Assembly (NCBI RefSeq): GCF_014638275.1
Contig: NZ_BMFJ01000001.1
Coordinates: forward strand, 1,166,338 to 1,230,337
Direction: 5' to 3'
Origin: Primorskyibacter flagellatus
GTDB taxonomy: Bacteria > Pseudomonadota > Alphaproteobacteria > Rhodobacterales > Rhodobacteraceae
DNA: 64,000 nt
Below, in pieces: positions 8,157 to 18,183 of the stretch (positions within the stretch are counted from its first letter, which is position 1; each line of letters starts with the position of its first letter). A program made the translations under genes and the position numbers. A model generated the notes under the pieces. It did not search any database. It saw nothing but the letters and a program-made list of their open reading frames with translations, and was not told the DNA's origin.

Positions 8157-10625
8157 ATGTTGGGCAAGGTGTTTCTGTGGCTGTTCCGGATCGCCACGGG
8201 GCTGGTGGTGCTGGCGGTGATCGCGGTCGCGCTGGTCTACTGGTTCGCCTCGCGCTCTCTTCCCGACTATGACAAGACGCTTCGGGTCGCCGGGATCTCC
8301 GCCCCCGTCGAGATCGTGCGCGACAATGCCGACGTGCCGCATATCTTCGGCGCCAGCGACGAGGATGTGCTCTACGGGCTGGGCTATGCCCATGCTCAGG
8401 ACCGGCTATGGCAGATGCTGGTGATGCGATGGACGGTGCAGGGTCGCCTGTCGGAGGTCTTCGGGCCACGGACGCTGAAGATCGACAAGCTGCTGCGGCG
8501 GTTCGACCTGTATGGAATCGCGCGGGAGGCGGTGAACTACCAGGATGAGGAGACGCTTGCCAAGCTGCGCGCCTATGCTGCCGGAGTGAACGCGAGGCTC
8601 GAGGAAATCAACACCTCCGCCCTGGGCCGCGGCGCGCCGGAACTGTTCCTGTTCTCCGCCCCGGTCGCGCCGTGGACGCCCGCCGACTCGATCGCCATGG
8701 GCAAGCTGATGGCGCTGCAGCTGACCGGGCACATGGGGAACGAGGTAATGCGGGCGCGCACCTCGCTCGCCCTGCCCGACCCGGACCGGCTGCGCGACAT
8801 CATGCCGGATGCGCCGGGTGGCGCGATTGCCGCGCTGCCGAAATACGCCGGGCTGTTCCCGGGCCTGCCGCGCTATGCCGAGGGCGCGGGCTATTCGGAC
8901 GATCCGCTCTCTCCGATCCGGCACCCCGATTTCGCCGGGGCATCCAACGCCTTTGCCGCCGCACCCTCCCGTTCCGCTGCAGGGGGGACGCTGCTGGCCA
9001 ACGACCCGCACTTGGGCTTCTCTGCCCCGACCATCTGGTATCTCGCGCGGCTGGAACTGCAGAGCGGCGGGGTCATCGGCGGCACGATTCCCGGCATTCC
9101 GTCCGTCCTGTCGGGACGGTCCGACCGTCTGGGCTGGGGCCTGACCACGGCCTATGTCGACGATCAGGACGTGCATATCGAACAGCTGAACCCCCAGAAC
9201 CCTCAGGAATACCGCACGCCGGACGGGTTCCGGCAATTCGAAACGCGCGGCTCCATCATCCGCATCAAGGGGGCGGAGCCGGTCACCATCACCCTGCGCT
9301 GGACCGACAACGGCCCTGTGCTGAGCGGCGCGGATTACGACCTTGAAACCATCACCCCGCCCGGGCATGTCGCCAGTGTCTCGTGGACCGCGCTGGAGGT
9401 CGATGACAAGACCGTCGCCGCCGGGATCCGGCTGATGTCCGCCGGTAACATCGAAGAGGCGCTGGAGGCGCTGCGCGGCACCGCGGCCCCGGCACAGAAC
9501 GTCACGCTCGCGGACCGCTCGGGCATCGCCATGAAAACCGTCGGACTGATCCCCGCGCGCGATCGGGGGCACGAGACCGAGGGGCGGATGCCGACGAAGG
9601 GCTGGCTGGCGCAGAACCGATGGCAGGGGTTCCAGCCCTATGAGCAGAACCCCGAATTCCGCGACCCGCCGGGCGGGATCCTCGGCAATACCAACAACAA
9701 GACGGTGGACCGGCCCTTCCCCGACCATGTCAGCTATCTCTGGGGCGACACGCAGCGGGTGCATCGCTGGCGCCGCCTGATGCAGTCGCGCGAGGTGCAT
9801 ACGCGGGACAGCTTCATCGAGGCGCAGCTCGACACGGTCTCCTTCACCGCGCGTTCCCTCCTGCCGCTGATCGGGAAGGACCTCTGGTTCACCGGAGAAG
9901 CCGCGCCCGAGGGCACGCCGGAGCGTCTGCGCCAGCGCGCGCTGGAACTGCTGGCCGACTGGAACGGGGAGATGAACGAACACCTTCCCGAGCCGCTGAT
10001 CTACGCCGCCTGGCTGCGCGCGCTGCAGACCCGGCTGATCCAGGACGACCTCGGCCCGCTGGCGGAGGAGTTCGTGCATGTCCAGCCGGTCTTCCTCGAA
10101 CGCGTCTTCCGCAACATCGACGGGGCGGCGGAGTGGTGCGACATTCGCCAGTCCTCGCCGGAGGAGACCTGCTCCGACATTGCCCGGCTCGCGCTTGACG
10201 ATGCGCTCGTCTGGATCGAGGAACGCTATGGCGACGCGCTGGAAAGCCTGAGGTGGGGCGACGCGCATCAGGCGACCCACGACCACCAGATCCTCGGCGA
10301 GGTGCCGGTGCTGCGGCATTTCGTGAATATCCGCCAGTCCACCAGCGGCGGCGACAACACGCTGCTGCGCGGGATGACGCGGGGCACGGGGCCGAACCCC
10401 TATCTCAACGTGCACGGCGCGGGGTTTCGGGGGGTCTATGACTTTGCCGACCCGAATTCCTCGGTCTTCATCACCTCGACCGGGCAGTCGGGGCATTTCC
10501 TGTCGCAGCATTACGACGATCTTGCCCAGCTCTGGCGGCGGGGGGAATACGTGCCGATGTCGCTGGACGCGGACCTTGCGAGGGCCGCGAACGAAGGGAT
10601 CACGGTGCTGGAGCCGCTGGACTGA
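8157..10625 (+). CDS. Penicillin acylase family protein (Ntn-hydrolase)
   Basis: Self-processing amidase of 822 residues. One hydrophobic segment at residues 4-27 predicts a signal anchor or uncleaved signal, so the enzyme should face the periplasm. The alpha chain has the RDNADVPHIFG start of the family; the nucleophile is Ser263 in GASNAFA, which becomes the N terminus of the beta chain after autocleavage. ANDPHLGFSAP and NTNNKTVDRPFPDH are further family motifs. Relatives hydrolyse N-acyl-homoserine lactones, cephalosporin side chains or unknown acylamides; which applies is not visible. Start at 8157 follows AGAAGGA. Longer upstream in-frame starts were rejected for lack of a ribosome site. 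Confidence 0.88.
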   Translation: MLGKVFLWLFRIATGLVVLAVIAVALVYWFASRSLPDYDKTLRVAGISAPVEIVRDNADVPHIFGASDEDVLYGLGYAHAQDRLWQMLVMRWTVQGRLSEVFGPRTLKIDKLLRRFDLYGIAREAVNYQDEETLAKLRAYAAGVNARLEEINTSALGRGAPELFLFSAPVAPWTPADSIAMGKLMALQLTGHMGNEVMRARTSLALPDPDRLRDIMPDAPGGAIAALPKYAGLFPGLPRYAEGAGYSDDPLSPIRHPDFAGASNAFAAAPSRSAAGGTLLANDPHLGFSAPTIWYLARLELQSGGVIGGTIPGIPSVLSGRSDRLGWGLTTAYVDDQDVHIEQLNPQNPQEYRTPDGFRQFETRGSIIRIKGAEPVTITLRWTDNGPVLSGADYDLETITPPGHVASVSWTALEVDDKTVAAGIRLMSAGNIEEALEALRGTAAPAQNVTLADRSGIAMKTVGLIPARDRGHETEGRMPTKGWLAQNRWQGFQPYEQNPEFRDPPGGILGNTNNKTVDRPFPDHVSYLWGDTQRVHRWRRLMQSREVHTRDSFIEAQLDTVSFTARSLLPLIGKDLWFTGEAAPEGTPERLRQRALELLADWNGEMNEHLPEPLIYAAWLRALQTRLIQDDLGPLAEEFVHVQPVFLERVFRNIDGAAEWCDIRQSSPEETCSDIARLALDDALVWIEERYGDALESLRWGDAHQATHDHQILGEVPVLRHFVNIRQSTSGGDNTLLRGMTRGTGPNPYLNVHGAGFRGVYDFADPNSSVFITSTGQSGHFLSQHYDDLAQLWRRGEYVPMSLDADLARAANEGITVLEPLD

Positions 10626-10696
10626 AACGCCGGTCCCGCAGGGGTTGGCCCCGGGGATATGCGCGCTAGGGTATTCCGGAAGAAGGAGACCCCGCC

Positions 10697-11641
10697 ATGA
10701 CCCCGATCCGCCTGGGCCGCACCGGCCTGATGATTTCGCCGGTCGTGTTCGGCTGCAATGTCTTTGGGTGGACCGCTGACCGCGCCACCTCTCACGACCT
10801 TCTCAGCCGGATGGTCGAGAGGGGGATCACCACGCTGGACACGGCGGATGTCTATTCCAGATGGGTTCCGGGTCACAGCGGCGGCGAAAGCGAAACGATC
10901 ATCGGAGACTGGTTCGCGGCCAACCCCGCCATGCGGGACAGGGTTCAGGTCATTACCAAGGTCGGATCGCCCATGCCCGACGGCGGCGGGCTCTCCTCCG
11001 CCTGGATCGAGACCGAGGTGGAACAGTCGCTCAGGCGGCTGAGGACGGATCGCATCGACCTCTATTTCTCGCATCGGCCCGACGCCGACACACCGCATGA
11101 CGAAACGCTTGCCGCTTATGACCGGCTGATGACGGCAGGAAAGGTCCGTGCCATCGGGGCATCCAACTTCGACGCGGCACAGATGCAGGCGGCAGAGGGG
11201 GCCGGACCGGTGAGCTATGGCGCGCAGCAACCGGAATACAACCTGTATACGCGGCAGGTCTTCGAAGGGCCGCTGGCGGATTTCTGCATCGCCCATGACA
11301 TCGGGGTCATTCCCTTCTTTGGCCTGGCGTCCGGGTTTCTCAGCGGAAAGTACCGCACGAAAGCCGATCTCAGGGGGCCGCGTGGCGAGCGGAGTATCGG
11401 GAAATACCTTGATGCGAAGGGCCTGGCGATCCTGGATGCCCTGGACGGGGTGGCGGAGGAAACCGGTGCGACACCTGCGGAAATATCGCTCGCTTGGCTG
11501 ATGCGGAAACCGGGCGTGACCGCACCGATCGCCTCGGCGACCTCGGTCGCGCAGCTGGACAGCCTAATCCGGGCGGTTTCGATTGACCTTACGGCAGAGC
11601 AGATGGCGATGCTGGATGCGGCGGGGCACCCCGCAGACTAA
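10697..11641 (+). CDS. Aldo/keto reductase
   Basis: NADP(H)-dependent reductase with a TIM barrel, 314 residues. Family features: GLMISPVVFGCNVFGW at the N terminus, DTADVYS with the catalytic Asp and Tyr, the Lys in VITKVGSP, the His in LYFSHRPD, and GASNFDAAQ. The C-terminal half has AWLMRKPGVTAPIASATS, a cofactor-binding segment. AGAAGGAGA precedes the ATG. Its last four bases overlap the convergent hflX stop. The closest groups are the YghZ/Tas-like reductases; no specific substrate can be given. Confidence 0.88.
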   Translation: MTPIRLGRTGLMISPVVFGCNVFGWTADRATSHDLLSRMVERGITTLDTADVYSRWVPGHSGGESETIIGDWFAANPAMRDRVQVITKVGSPMPDGGGLSSAWIETEVEQSLRRLRTDRIDLYFSHRPDADTPHDETLAAYDRLMTAGKVRAIGASNFDAAQMQAAEGAGPVSYGAQQPEYNLYTRQVFEGPLADFCIAHDIGVIPFFGLASGFLSGKYRTKADLRGPRGERSIGKYLDAKGLAILDALDGVAEETGATPAEISLAWLMRKPGVTAPIASATSVAQLDSLIRAVSIDLTAEQMAMLDAAGHPAD

Positions 11642-12912
11642 AGCGCGCGGAACCGCGCCGCCTGCCCCGCGGTCCAGCGCACGGTCATTTCGTAGCCGGT
11701 GTCGGTCTGGCGGTCCTCTGCCACGACGCCGAGGTCGAAGAGCCAGGCGCGCTTGCGCCCGTCCCCGAAACCGAGGGTCACGAGCTCGGTCAGGCGTTCC
11801 TGATCCAGGCCGGTCTCAATGGCACGCAGCAGCGCGTCCAGCCCGTAACCGGTAACTGCAGAGATCGGATGAACGCCCTCACGCTCGGCGCGCTGCAAGG
11901 TGGCGGCGGCGGCTTCGTCGGACAGGCGGTCGACCTTGTTCCAGACCTCCAGCACCGGCACGTCCTTGGACAGGCCGAGGTCGGTGAGGATATCGTGCAC
12001 GTCGGCCTTCTGCTCCTCCGTCTCCGGGTGAGAGATGTCGCGGACATGAAGCACGAGGTCGGCCTCCAGCACCTCTTCCAGCGTGGCGCGGAAGGCGGCG
12101 ACCAGCTGCGTCGGCAGGTCGGATATGAAACCCACGGTATCCGACAGGATAACCTCGGGGCCGTTGCCGGGAAGCTGGACCCGCCGCATGGTCGGGTCGA
12201 GCGTGGCGAACAACATGTCCTTGACGAAGACCTCCGCCCCGGTCAGGCGGTTGAAAAGCGTGGATTTTCCGGCGTTTGTATAGCCAGCGAGCGCAACGAT
12301 CGGGAACGGCACCTTGGCGCGGGCGGCGCGATGAAGTTCGCGGGTCTTCGCCACGCGGTCCAGCTGGCGGCGCAGGCGGACAAGCTGGTCGTCGATGGCG
12401 CGGCGGTCGGCCTCTATCTGGGTTTCACCGGGGCCGCCGACAAATCCGAGACCGCCGCGCTGCCGTTCAAGGTGGGTCCAAGCGCGGACCAGCCGGGTGC
12501 GCTGATAGGCGAGCGCCGCCATTTCGACCTGAAGCACGCCCTCCCTTGTGCGGGCGCGGTCGCTGAAGATCTCAAGGATCAGCCCGGTCCGGTCGAGCAG
12601 CTTTACGCCCCATTTCTTTTCCAGATTGCGCTGCTGCACCGGCGTGACCGCGCCGTCAACCAGCACAAGTTCAACCGAATGGTCGGAAAAGTGCTGCTTC
12701 AGCTCATCGATCTTGCCCGATCCGAACAAAGTCGCCGGCACCGCCTTTCGCACGGGCACGATGGTCTGGCCCTGAACCTCAAGGTCAGGGAGCGCGCGCG
12801 CAAGCGAAACGGCCTCCTCCAGCGCGAACTCGGGCGCGTGGCGGCGGTCGTCTCCGTAGAGATCGGGATGTAGAACCCAGGCCCGCGTGACGGGCCTGTC
12901 ATGGGGTATCAA
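11638..12912 (-). CDS. hflX: GTPase HflX, ribosome-associated
   Basis: Ribosome-splitting GTPase of 424 residues. The N-terminal HflX domain has [19 protein letters not shown] and the glycine-rich [18 protein letters not shown]. The G domain has G1 [10 protein letters not shown]3 DTVGFI and G4 NKVD. The best start is the TTG at 12912, whose TTGA overlaps the hfq stop by two bases; no in-frame ATG lies near. The hfq-hflX order is widely conserved in proteobacteria and both may respond to stress. It ends convergent with the aldo/keto reductase gene. Confidence 0.93.
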   Translation of the reverse strand: MIPHDRPVTRAWVLHPDLYGDDRRHAPEFALEEAVSLARALPDLEVQGQTIVPVRKAVPATLFGSGKIDELKQHFSDHSVELVLVDGAVTPVQQRNLEKKWGVKLLDRTGLILEIFSDRARTREGVLQVEMAALAYQRTRLVRAWTHLERQRGGLGFVGGPGETQIEADRRAIDDQLVRLRRQLDRVAKTRELHRAARAKVPFPIVALAGYTNAGKSTLFNRLTGAEVFVKDMLFATLDPTMRRVQLPGNGPEVILSDTVGFISDLPTQLVAAFRATLEEVLEADLVLHVRDISHPETEEQKADVHDILTDLGLSKDVPVLEVWNKVDRLSDEAAAATLQRAEREGVHPISAVTGYGLDALLRAIETGLDQERLTELVTLGFGDGRKRAWLFDLGVVAEDRQTDTGYEMTVRWTAGQAARFRAL

Positions 12913-13148
12913 TTCGCGTCTTCGCCTTCGTAGAGGCTGATCGGTTGCGCAGGCATGATGGTCGAGATCGCGTGCTTGTACACCAGCTGCGACTGGCCGT
13001 CGCGGCGCAGCAGTACGCAGAAGTTGTCGAACCAGGTAATCACGCCCTGTAGTTTCACACCATTGATCAGGAAAATGGTGACCGGAACCTTTGTCTTGCG
13101 CACGTGATTAAGAAATGCGTCCTGCAGGTTCTGTCTGTCGGAAGCCAT
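12909..13148 (-). CDS. hfq: RNA chaperone Hfq
   Basis: Sm-like RNA chaperone of 79 residues that forms hexamers and helps small RNAs pair with messages. Visible: [13 protein letters not shown] at the N terminus, Sm1 with [13 protein letters not shown] and FDNF, and Sm2 with YKHAISTI; the short C-terminal tail is normal for alphaproteobacteria. The start was placed at 13148 with AAGG upstream; an 18-codon N-terminal extension is open but does not fit the family. It is cotranscribed with hflX and lies 142 bases after trkH. Confidence 0.96.
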   Translation of the reverse strand: MASDRQNLQDAFLNHVRKTKVPVTIFLINGVKLQGVITWFDNFCVLLRRDGQSQLVYKHAISTIMPAQPISLYEGEDAN

Positions 13149-13290
13149 ATTTACAGCCTTATGTTCTTGTTTTTCTGTGTTCACTGTACCGCGGCGCGGC
13201 ATACCCTCTAGCGCATCAGAGTATGCGGGCAGGCGTCGGGGTTTTCCAGCCCCAATTTAACGATTTTATCAACAAAGACGCCAATTTGCG

Positions 13291-14808
13291 TCAGTCCCGC
13301 CACAGATCGGGGTTCAGCAGCGCAATAATCGCCAAAAGCTCCAGCCGGCCAAGCACCATGCCCGCGCCGAATACCACCTTGGCCTGCCATCCGAGATCGC
13401 CCAGCACGATCGGCACCTCGCTTGCCAGAGTCAGCAGAGGTCCGGTGGTGGTCAGGGCGGAGACCGCCAGTACCGTCGCGCTTTCAAAGCTTTGCCCGAA
13501 GAGCGCCAGCAGGAGCATCAGCGTCGCGAGGGTGATCGCGAAGAGCATGAAGAAGATCCAGGCGTGATATGCCCCCTGCCTTCCGATCCGCCGCGCCACC
13601 GCGCCCATGCCCGAGACGGAGTTCGGATGCACCAGTTTCTGCATTTCCGTCAGTCCGTTCAGATAGAGCGCAAACACGCGCATCAGTTTGACGCCCCCGG
13701 CGGTGGTCGCGACGCCCCCGCCCATGATGGCGAGGCCCATGAGCACGATGCCCGGCGTCCCCAGCCCCGACCAGATCTGCGCGCTGTCCCATTCGGCACT
13801 TTCGAACCCGGTGGTGGTGAGAAAGCTCATCACTGTGAACAGCGCCCCCCAGAAGGCGCGCAGGCCAAGCCCCAGGTCCTCGCCCGCGTCGACCTCGAAC
13901 GCGGCAATCCAGTGGCGCAGAAACAGCAGCAGCGGAACACCCAGGACGATCAGCGTGCCGAGGCGGAGCTCCGGATCGAGGTGCAGGCCGAAGCGGGAGA
14001 CGGAAGTGTCAGAGGTAAAGCTTATCCGGCTGAGCGCGAAGATCAGGAACAGGAAGACCACCATCTCCCCCGGGATGCCGCTGTCGGAGTTGGACAGCCC
14101 GCCGACCGGAGAAATGCCGCTGGTCGACAACGTCGACATCGCGTGACAGAGCGCGGTGAGCGCGGTGTCACCGTTGATGAGCAGCAGCACCCAGAGCACG
14201 CCGGTCAGCATCAGGTAGACGGGGGCCAGCTGCGCCGTGACCCGGATCACGCGGCGCAGGATGTCGGCACGGGTGAACCGGTCGCTGTCCCCGCCGGCCG
14301 ACCCCGGCGCGGCGGCCCAGGTGACCTCGAACCCGCCAAGGTTCAGCGGCGCCAGCACCGCCGCCGCTGCCACCCAGATCAGCAGCCCGCCCATCCATCC
14401 GATCTGCGCGCGCCAAAGCTCCAGTGCCGGATGCAGGCGGCCGGGTTCGAACATCGTCGCGCCGGTTGTCGTCAGGGCGGAGACCATTTCGACATACGCG
14501 TTCAGAAACGTCGTGGATTTCAGGCTTTCGTGAAACGGTATCGCCAGATAGGCCGGGATCAGAACGTAGGCCCCGAGCAGGGACAGCAGACCGACAAGGT
14601 CCGCGTTGCGCCGCCCCTGCGGGCGGCGACCGCGGGCGATGGCGATCAGCCAGCACAGGAAGATGCCGATCAGCCCGGCGTAGAGATAGCTGCGCGCGAT
14701 GAGAAAATCCTCCATCGCGAGGCCGACCAGCGCGGGCAGCAGCATCGACAGGGCCGACACGGCCACCAGGACAAGGAACAGGGGCTGATCGGACAGGCGC
14801 AGCTGCAT
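13291..14808 (-). CDS. trkH: Trk-type potassium uptake protein, membrane subunit TrkH
   Basis: Potassium channel-like transport subunit of 505 residues. It has the M-P-M repeats of the family: pore-loop sequences SALTTTGATMF, STLSTSGISPVGG, SFLTTTGFESA and SALTTTGPLLT, each followed by a hydrophobic helix. The start at 14808 is set four bases after the trkA stop, removing 19 codons of a longer open frame that would overlap trkA. It works with the cytosolic TrkA gating ring encoded just upstream in the same operon. Confidence 0.93.
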   Translation of the reverse strand: MQLRLSDQPLFLVLVAVSALSMLLPALVGLAMEDFLIARSYLYAGLIGIFLCWLIAIARGRRPQGRRNADLVGLLSLLGAYVLIPAYLAIPFHESLKSTTFLNAYVEMVSALTTTGATMFEPGRLHPALELWRAQIGWMGGLLIWVAAAAVLAPLNLGGFEVTWAAAPGSAGGDSDRFTRADILRRVIRVTAQLAPVYLMLTGVLWVLLLINGDTALTALCHAMSTLSTSGISPVGGLSNSDSGIPGEMVVFLFLIFALSRISFTSDTSVSRFGLHLDPELRLGTLIVLGVPLLLFLRHWIAAFEVDAGEDLGLGLRAFWGALFTVMSFLTTTGFESAEWDSAQIWSGLGTPGIVLMGLAIMGGGVATTAGGVKLMRVFALYLNGLTEMQKLVHPNSVSGMGAVARRIGRQGAYHAWIFFMLFAITLATLMLLLALFGQSFESATVLAVSALTTTGPLLTLASEVPIVLGDLGWQAKVVFGAGMVLGRLELLAIIALLNPDLWRD

Positions 14809-14812
14809 CGGG

Positions 14813-16189
14813 TCAGAAGTAGTCGATGGAGACCTGAAGCAGTCTCTCGACCTCGGGCACGTCATCGGCCAGCGCGAAGATCAGGATCACATCGCCCGCG
14901 TCGACCTTGATCTTGCCCTCGGGCTTCATGACCTTGCCGTTCTGTTCGATGGCACCGATCAGCACGCCTTCCGGGAAGTCGATGTCGCGCAGGGACCGGC
15001 CGGCGATCGGGCTGGTGGACAGAACCTCGGCTTCGATCACCTCGGCCTCCGCATCGCCGATGGAATAGACGCCACGCACCCGCCCGTGGCGGATGTGGCG
15101 CAGGATCGAACTGACGGTGGTCTGGCGCGGGTTGATATGGGCGTCGATGCCAAGCGGCGCCATCAGCGGCACCAGCGTCGGGTCGTTTATGAGCGCGATG
15201 GCCATGTCGCAACCGCTCGCCTTGGCGCGCACGGCGGCCAGCATGTTGGTCTTGTCGTCGTCGGTAACGCAGAGGATTGCGTCGGCGCGGGTCACCCCGG
15301 CCTCGGCCAGCAGAGTCTTGTCCAGCCCGTCGCCATTCAGCACGATGGTGCGCTCCAGTGCGTCGGCGGCACGTTCGGCAATCTTGCGGTCCTTTTCGAT
15401 CACCTTGGCCCGGATGCCCCTGCCCTTCTTTTCCAGGTGCTGCGCCACCGCCAGGCCGACGTTGCCGCCGCCGACGATGATGACCCGTTCCTGTGTCTGG
15501 GTGGTCTTGCCAAAGACCTCCAGGGTGCGCGGTACGTCCTCGGTCACCACGCAGATGTAGCAGGCGTCACCGGGGAAGATCTGGTCGTTCGCCTCGGGCG
15601 CGAAGAGCCGGCCGTCGCGGCGGATGCCCACCACGATGGCCCTGAGCGTCGAGAACAGGTCGGAAAGCTGGCGCAGCGGCGTGTTCACCACCGGGCAGTC
15701 CTCGTCGATGGTAATGCCGAGAAGCTGCGCCTTGCCGCCGAGGAAGGTTTCCGTATCGAAGGCCGCGGGGGCCTGAAGACGTTGCAGTGCGGCCTCAGCG
15801 ACCTCCCGCTCGGGGGAGATCACGACGTCGATCGGCATGTGGTCGCGGCGGTAGAGGTCGGAATAGATCGCGGTCAGGTAGCTCTGCGCGCGCAGGCGGG
15901 CGATCTTGCGCGGAATCGCAAAGACCGAATGCGCCACCTGACAGGTCACCATGTTGACCTCGTCCGAATAGGTGGCGGCGATGATCATGTCGGCGTCGCG
16001 CGCCCCGGCCTTTTCCAGCACGTCGGGGTAGGAGGCGAAGCCGGCAATGCCCTGAACGTCCAGCGTGTCGGTGGCACGACGGATCAGCTCGGGGTTGTTG
16101 TCCACCACCACCACGTCGTTGTTTTCGCTGGAAAGGTGGCGCGCGATCTGCCAGCCGACCTGGCCCGCGCCACAGATGATGACCTTCAT
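14813..16189 (-). CDS. trkA: Trk system potassium transporter TrkA
   Basis: Cytosolic NAD-binding gating subunit, 458 residues, with two RCK units. Each has a Rossmann glycine motif: GAGQVGWQIA at residues 7-16 and GGGNVGLAVA near residue 230; each is followed by a TrkA-C domain, the last ending in VILIFALADDVPEVE. It lies four bases before trkH. The ntrXY-trkAH adjacency is typical of Rhodobacteraceae and Rhizobiales; whether NtrX controls trkAH is not shown here. Confidence 0.95.
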   Translation of the reverse strand: MKVIICGAGQVGWQIARHLSSENNDVVVVDNNPELIRRATDTLDVQGIAGFASYPDVLEKAGARDADMIIAATYSDEVNMVTCQVAHSVFAIPRKIARLRAQSYLTAIYSDLYRRDHMPIDVVISPEREVAEAALQRLQAPAAFDTETFLGGKAQLLGITIDEDCPVVNTPLRQLSDLFSTLRAIVVGIRRDGRLFAPEANDQIFPGDACYICVVTEDVPRTLEVFGKTTQTQERVIIVGGGNVGLAVAQHLEKKGRGIRAKVIEKDRKIAERAADALERTIVLNGDGLDKTLLAEAGVTRADAILCVTDDDKTNMLAAVRAKASGCDMAIALINDPTLVPLMAPLGIDAHINPRQTTVSSILRHIRHGRVRGVYSIGDAEAEVIEAEVLSTSPIAGRSLRDIDFPEGVLIGAIEQNGKVMKPEGKIKVDAGDVILIFALADDVPEVERLLQVSIDYF

Positions 16190-16293
16190 GTCCGCTCTCC
16201 GGGACCTGCCCTTGTCGGACCTGACGCATGACAGATGCGCGAGGGGTGGTCAAACGAATTGTCCCCGCGCGCGACTCACGGCAGAGTGGCGGA

Positions 16294-16773
16294 ATGATGA
16301 ACGCCCGCGCCTTATCCTTGTGCCTGCCCTGCCTGCTCATCCTGGGATGTTCGCAGGACATCACCTATCGCGAAGGGGCCAGCACGCAGCAGGTGTCGCG
16401 CGACCGCTATGCCTGCGCGACAGAGGCGCTGCGGCTCGCCCCGGTCAACAAGGTCACGACGGTCGAGCCCGGCATGTACGTCCCGCCGCAGCAGTTCTGC
16501 GATGCCGCGGGGAACTGCACGACCCGGCCCGGCTACTACGAACGGCCCGAGATCATCACGACGGACGTGAACGCGCCCGAACGGCGGTCGCTGGAAAACC
16601 AGTGCGTCGCGGCCAAGGGCTATGACCGGGTATCGCTGCCGCTGTGTTCCGATGCGGTCAAGGCGCAGGTAACCCCGGCGATCACCCGCACGCAGCCGCC
16701 GCTGACCAAGGGAAGCTGCATCATCCCGCGCGGCGGGGACAACTACCAGATCGTGAACACGGTCAAGGGCTAG
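16294..16773 (+). CDS. Putative lipoprotein, unrecognised
   Basis: A protein of about 159 residues with a lipoprotein signal: short basic start, hydrophobic stretch, then the lipobox LILGC. The mature part carries several cysteines in DAAGNCTTRPGYYERPE and SLENQCVAAKGYDRVSLPLC, suggesting disulfides in the periplasm. Two adjacent ATGs (16294 and 16297) follow AGAGTGGCGGA; either could be used. It is divergent from trkA and convergent with ntrX. I do not recognise the family. Confidence 0.72.
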   Translation: MMNARALSLCLPCLLILGCSQDITYREGASTQQVSRDRYACATEALRLAPVNKVTTVEPGMYVPPQQFCDAAGNCTTRPGYYERPEIITTDVNAPERRSLENQCVAAKGYDRVSLPLCSDAVKAQVTPAITRTQPPLTKGSCIIPRGGDNYQIVNTVKG

Positions 16774-16785
16774 GGCGCCGGGGGC

Positions 16786-18183
16786 CTATTCGGCCTCCAG
16801 CTTCGCCACGCGCCCGCCGGATTTCGTCGTCGTCACCACGCCAAGCGATTTCAGCTTGCGGTGCAGGGCGGAGCGTTCCATCCCGACAAACTGCGCGGTC
16901 TTGGAGATGTTGCCGCCGAACCGGTTGATCTGGGTCAGCAGGTATTCGCGTTCAAAGGCCTCCCGCGCCTCGCGCAGCGGCAGAGTGGCGAGAGCACCGG
17001 ACAGCACCACGCGCCCCTCTTCCGTCGGTTTTTCCTCTTCGGTCGGGACCTCGCGCGCCTCGATCTCTCCGGTGCCGTCGCCGAGGATCAGGATGCGTTC
17101 AATGACGTTCCTCAGCTGGCGCACGTTGCCGGGCCAGACCATCGTCTGCATCAGCGCGGCGGCCTCGTCCGACAGCGGGCGCAGGGGCAGGCCCTGACTG
17201 CGGTGCAGGGATTCGATGAAGTAGTTGGCAAGAACCGGGATATCCTCCCGCCGTTCGGACAGGCTCGGCACATCCACGGGCACGACGTTCAGGCGGTGAT
17301 AGAGCTCCTGCCGGAAGGTGCCGGCGGCGATCTCCGCCTCAAGATCGCGCGAGGTGGACGAGACGACGCGCAGGTCCACCCGTACCTTGTCTGCCCCGCC
17401 GACACGCAGGAACTGCTGATCCACCAGAACGCGCAGGATCTTGGACTGGGTCCCGACGGGCATGTCCGCGACCTCGTCGAAGTAGATCACGCCGCCATGG
17501 GCCTGTTCCAGAAGCCCCGGCTCGACCCCGCGCTCGCCGGTTTCGCGGCCGAACAGCACCTCCTCCATCCGGTCGGCCTCGATCGTGGCGCAGGAGACGC
17601 TGACAAAAGGCGCGTCGGCGCGGTTGGAATGGGCGTGGATGTAGCGCGCCGCGACCTCCTTGCCCGCCCCGGAGGGACCGTTGAGCATGACGCGCCCATT
17701 GGACTTCGTGACCTTGTCCAGCTGTCCCATGAGCGACCGGAACGCGGCAGAGGTGCCGACCATTTCCGCCGACTGCGTGTCCTTGCGGCGAAGCTGCGAG
17801 TTCTCCCGCCGCAGGCGAGAGGTTTCCATCGCGCGGCGGATCACCACCAGAAGCTGGTCGATGTTGAAGGGCTTTTCGATGAAATCGTAGGCCCCCTGCT
17901 TGATGGCTGCCACGGCGATCTCGATATTCCCGTGGCCCGAAATGATGACGACGGGTACGTCCGGGTTGTCGCGCTTGACGTGCTTGAGGATGTCGATCCC
18001 GTCCATCCGGCTGTCCTTCAGCCAGATGTCGAGGATCATCAGCGCCGGCGGCTCCGTGTTGAGATGCCCCATGCATTCGTCGGAATTGGCGGCCAGCCTG
18101 GTGGCATAGCCCTCATCCTCCAGAATGTCCGAGATCAGTTCGCGGATGTCGCGTTCGTCGTCTACGATCAGGATGTCGCTCAT
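16786..18183 (-). CDS. ntrX: Nitrogen assimilation response regulator NtrX
   Basis: Response regulator of 465 residues: receiver with phospho-Asp in LMILDIWLKDS, AAA+ domain with Walker A NGPSGAGKE and Walker B VIYFDEVADMP, and a C-terminal Fis-type HTH (ISKTAQFVGMERSALHRK). The sigma-54 contact loop GAFTGA is absent: after VLFGRETG the sequence reads ERGVEPGLLEQA. The NtrY stop and this start overlap by four bases (18180-18183), so the pair is coupled. NtrX regulates nitrogen, redox and envelope genes in alphaproteobacteria. Confidence 0.94.
   Translation of the reverse strand: MSDILIVDDERDIRELISDILEDEGYATRLAANSDECMGHLNTEPPALMILDIWLKDSRMDGIDILKHVKRDNPDVPVVIISGHGNIEIAVAAIKQGAYDFIEKPFNIDQLLVVIRRAMETSRLRRENSQLRRKDTQSAEMVGTSAAFRSLMGQLDKVTKSNGRVMLNGPSGAGKEVAARYIHAHSNRADAPFVSVSCATIEADRMEEVLFGRETGERGVEPGLLEQAHGGVIYFDEVADMPVGTQSKILRVLVDQQFLRVGGADKVRVDLRVVSSTSRDLEAEIAAGTFRQELYHRLNVVPVDVPSLSERREDIPVLANYFIESLHRSQGLPLRPLSDEAAALMQTMVWPGNVRQLRNVIERILILGDGTGEIEAREVPTEEEKPTEEGRVVLSGALATLPLREAREAFEREYLLTQINRFGGNISKTAQFVGMERSALHRKLKSLGVVTTTKSGGRVAKLEAE

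Noticed and set aside
8406-10511. A 701-codon open frame antisense to the penicillin-acylase gene
   Set aside because: It has no family similarity I can see, is rich in Arg/Gly/Pro/His as expected for antisense frames of GC-rich genes, and lies wholly inside a clear gene on the other strand.
8157-10625. Annotation as a beta-lactam resistance or quorum-quenching enzyme
   Set aside because: The Ntn-hydrolase family is clear, but the side-chain pocket that decides the substrate cannot be read from sequence by eye.
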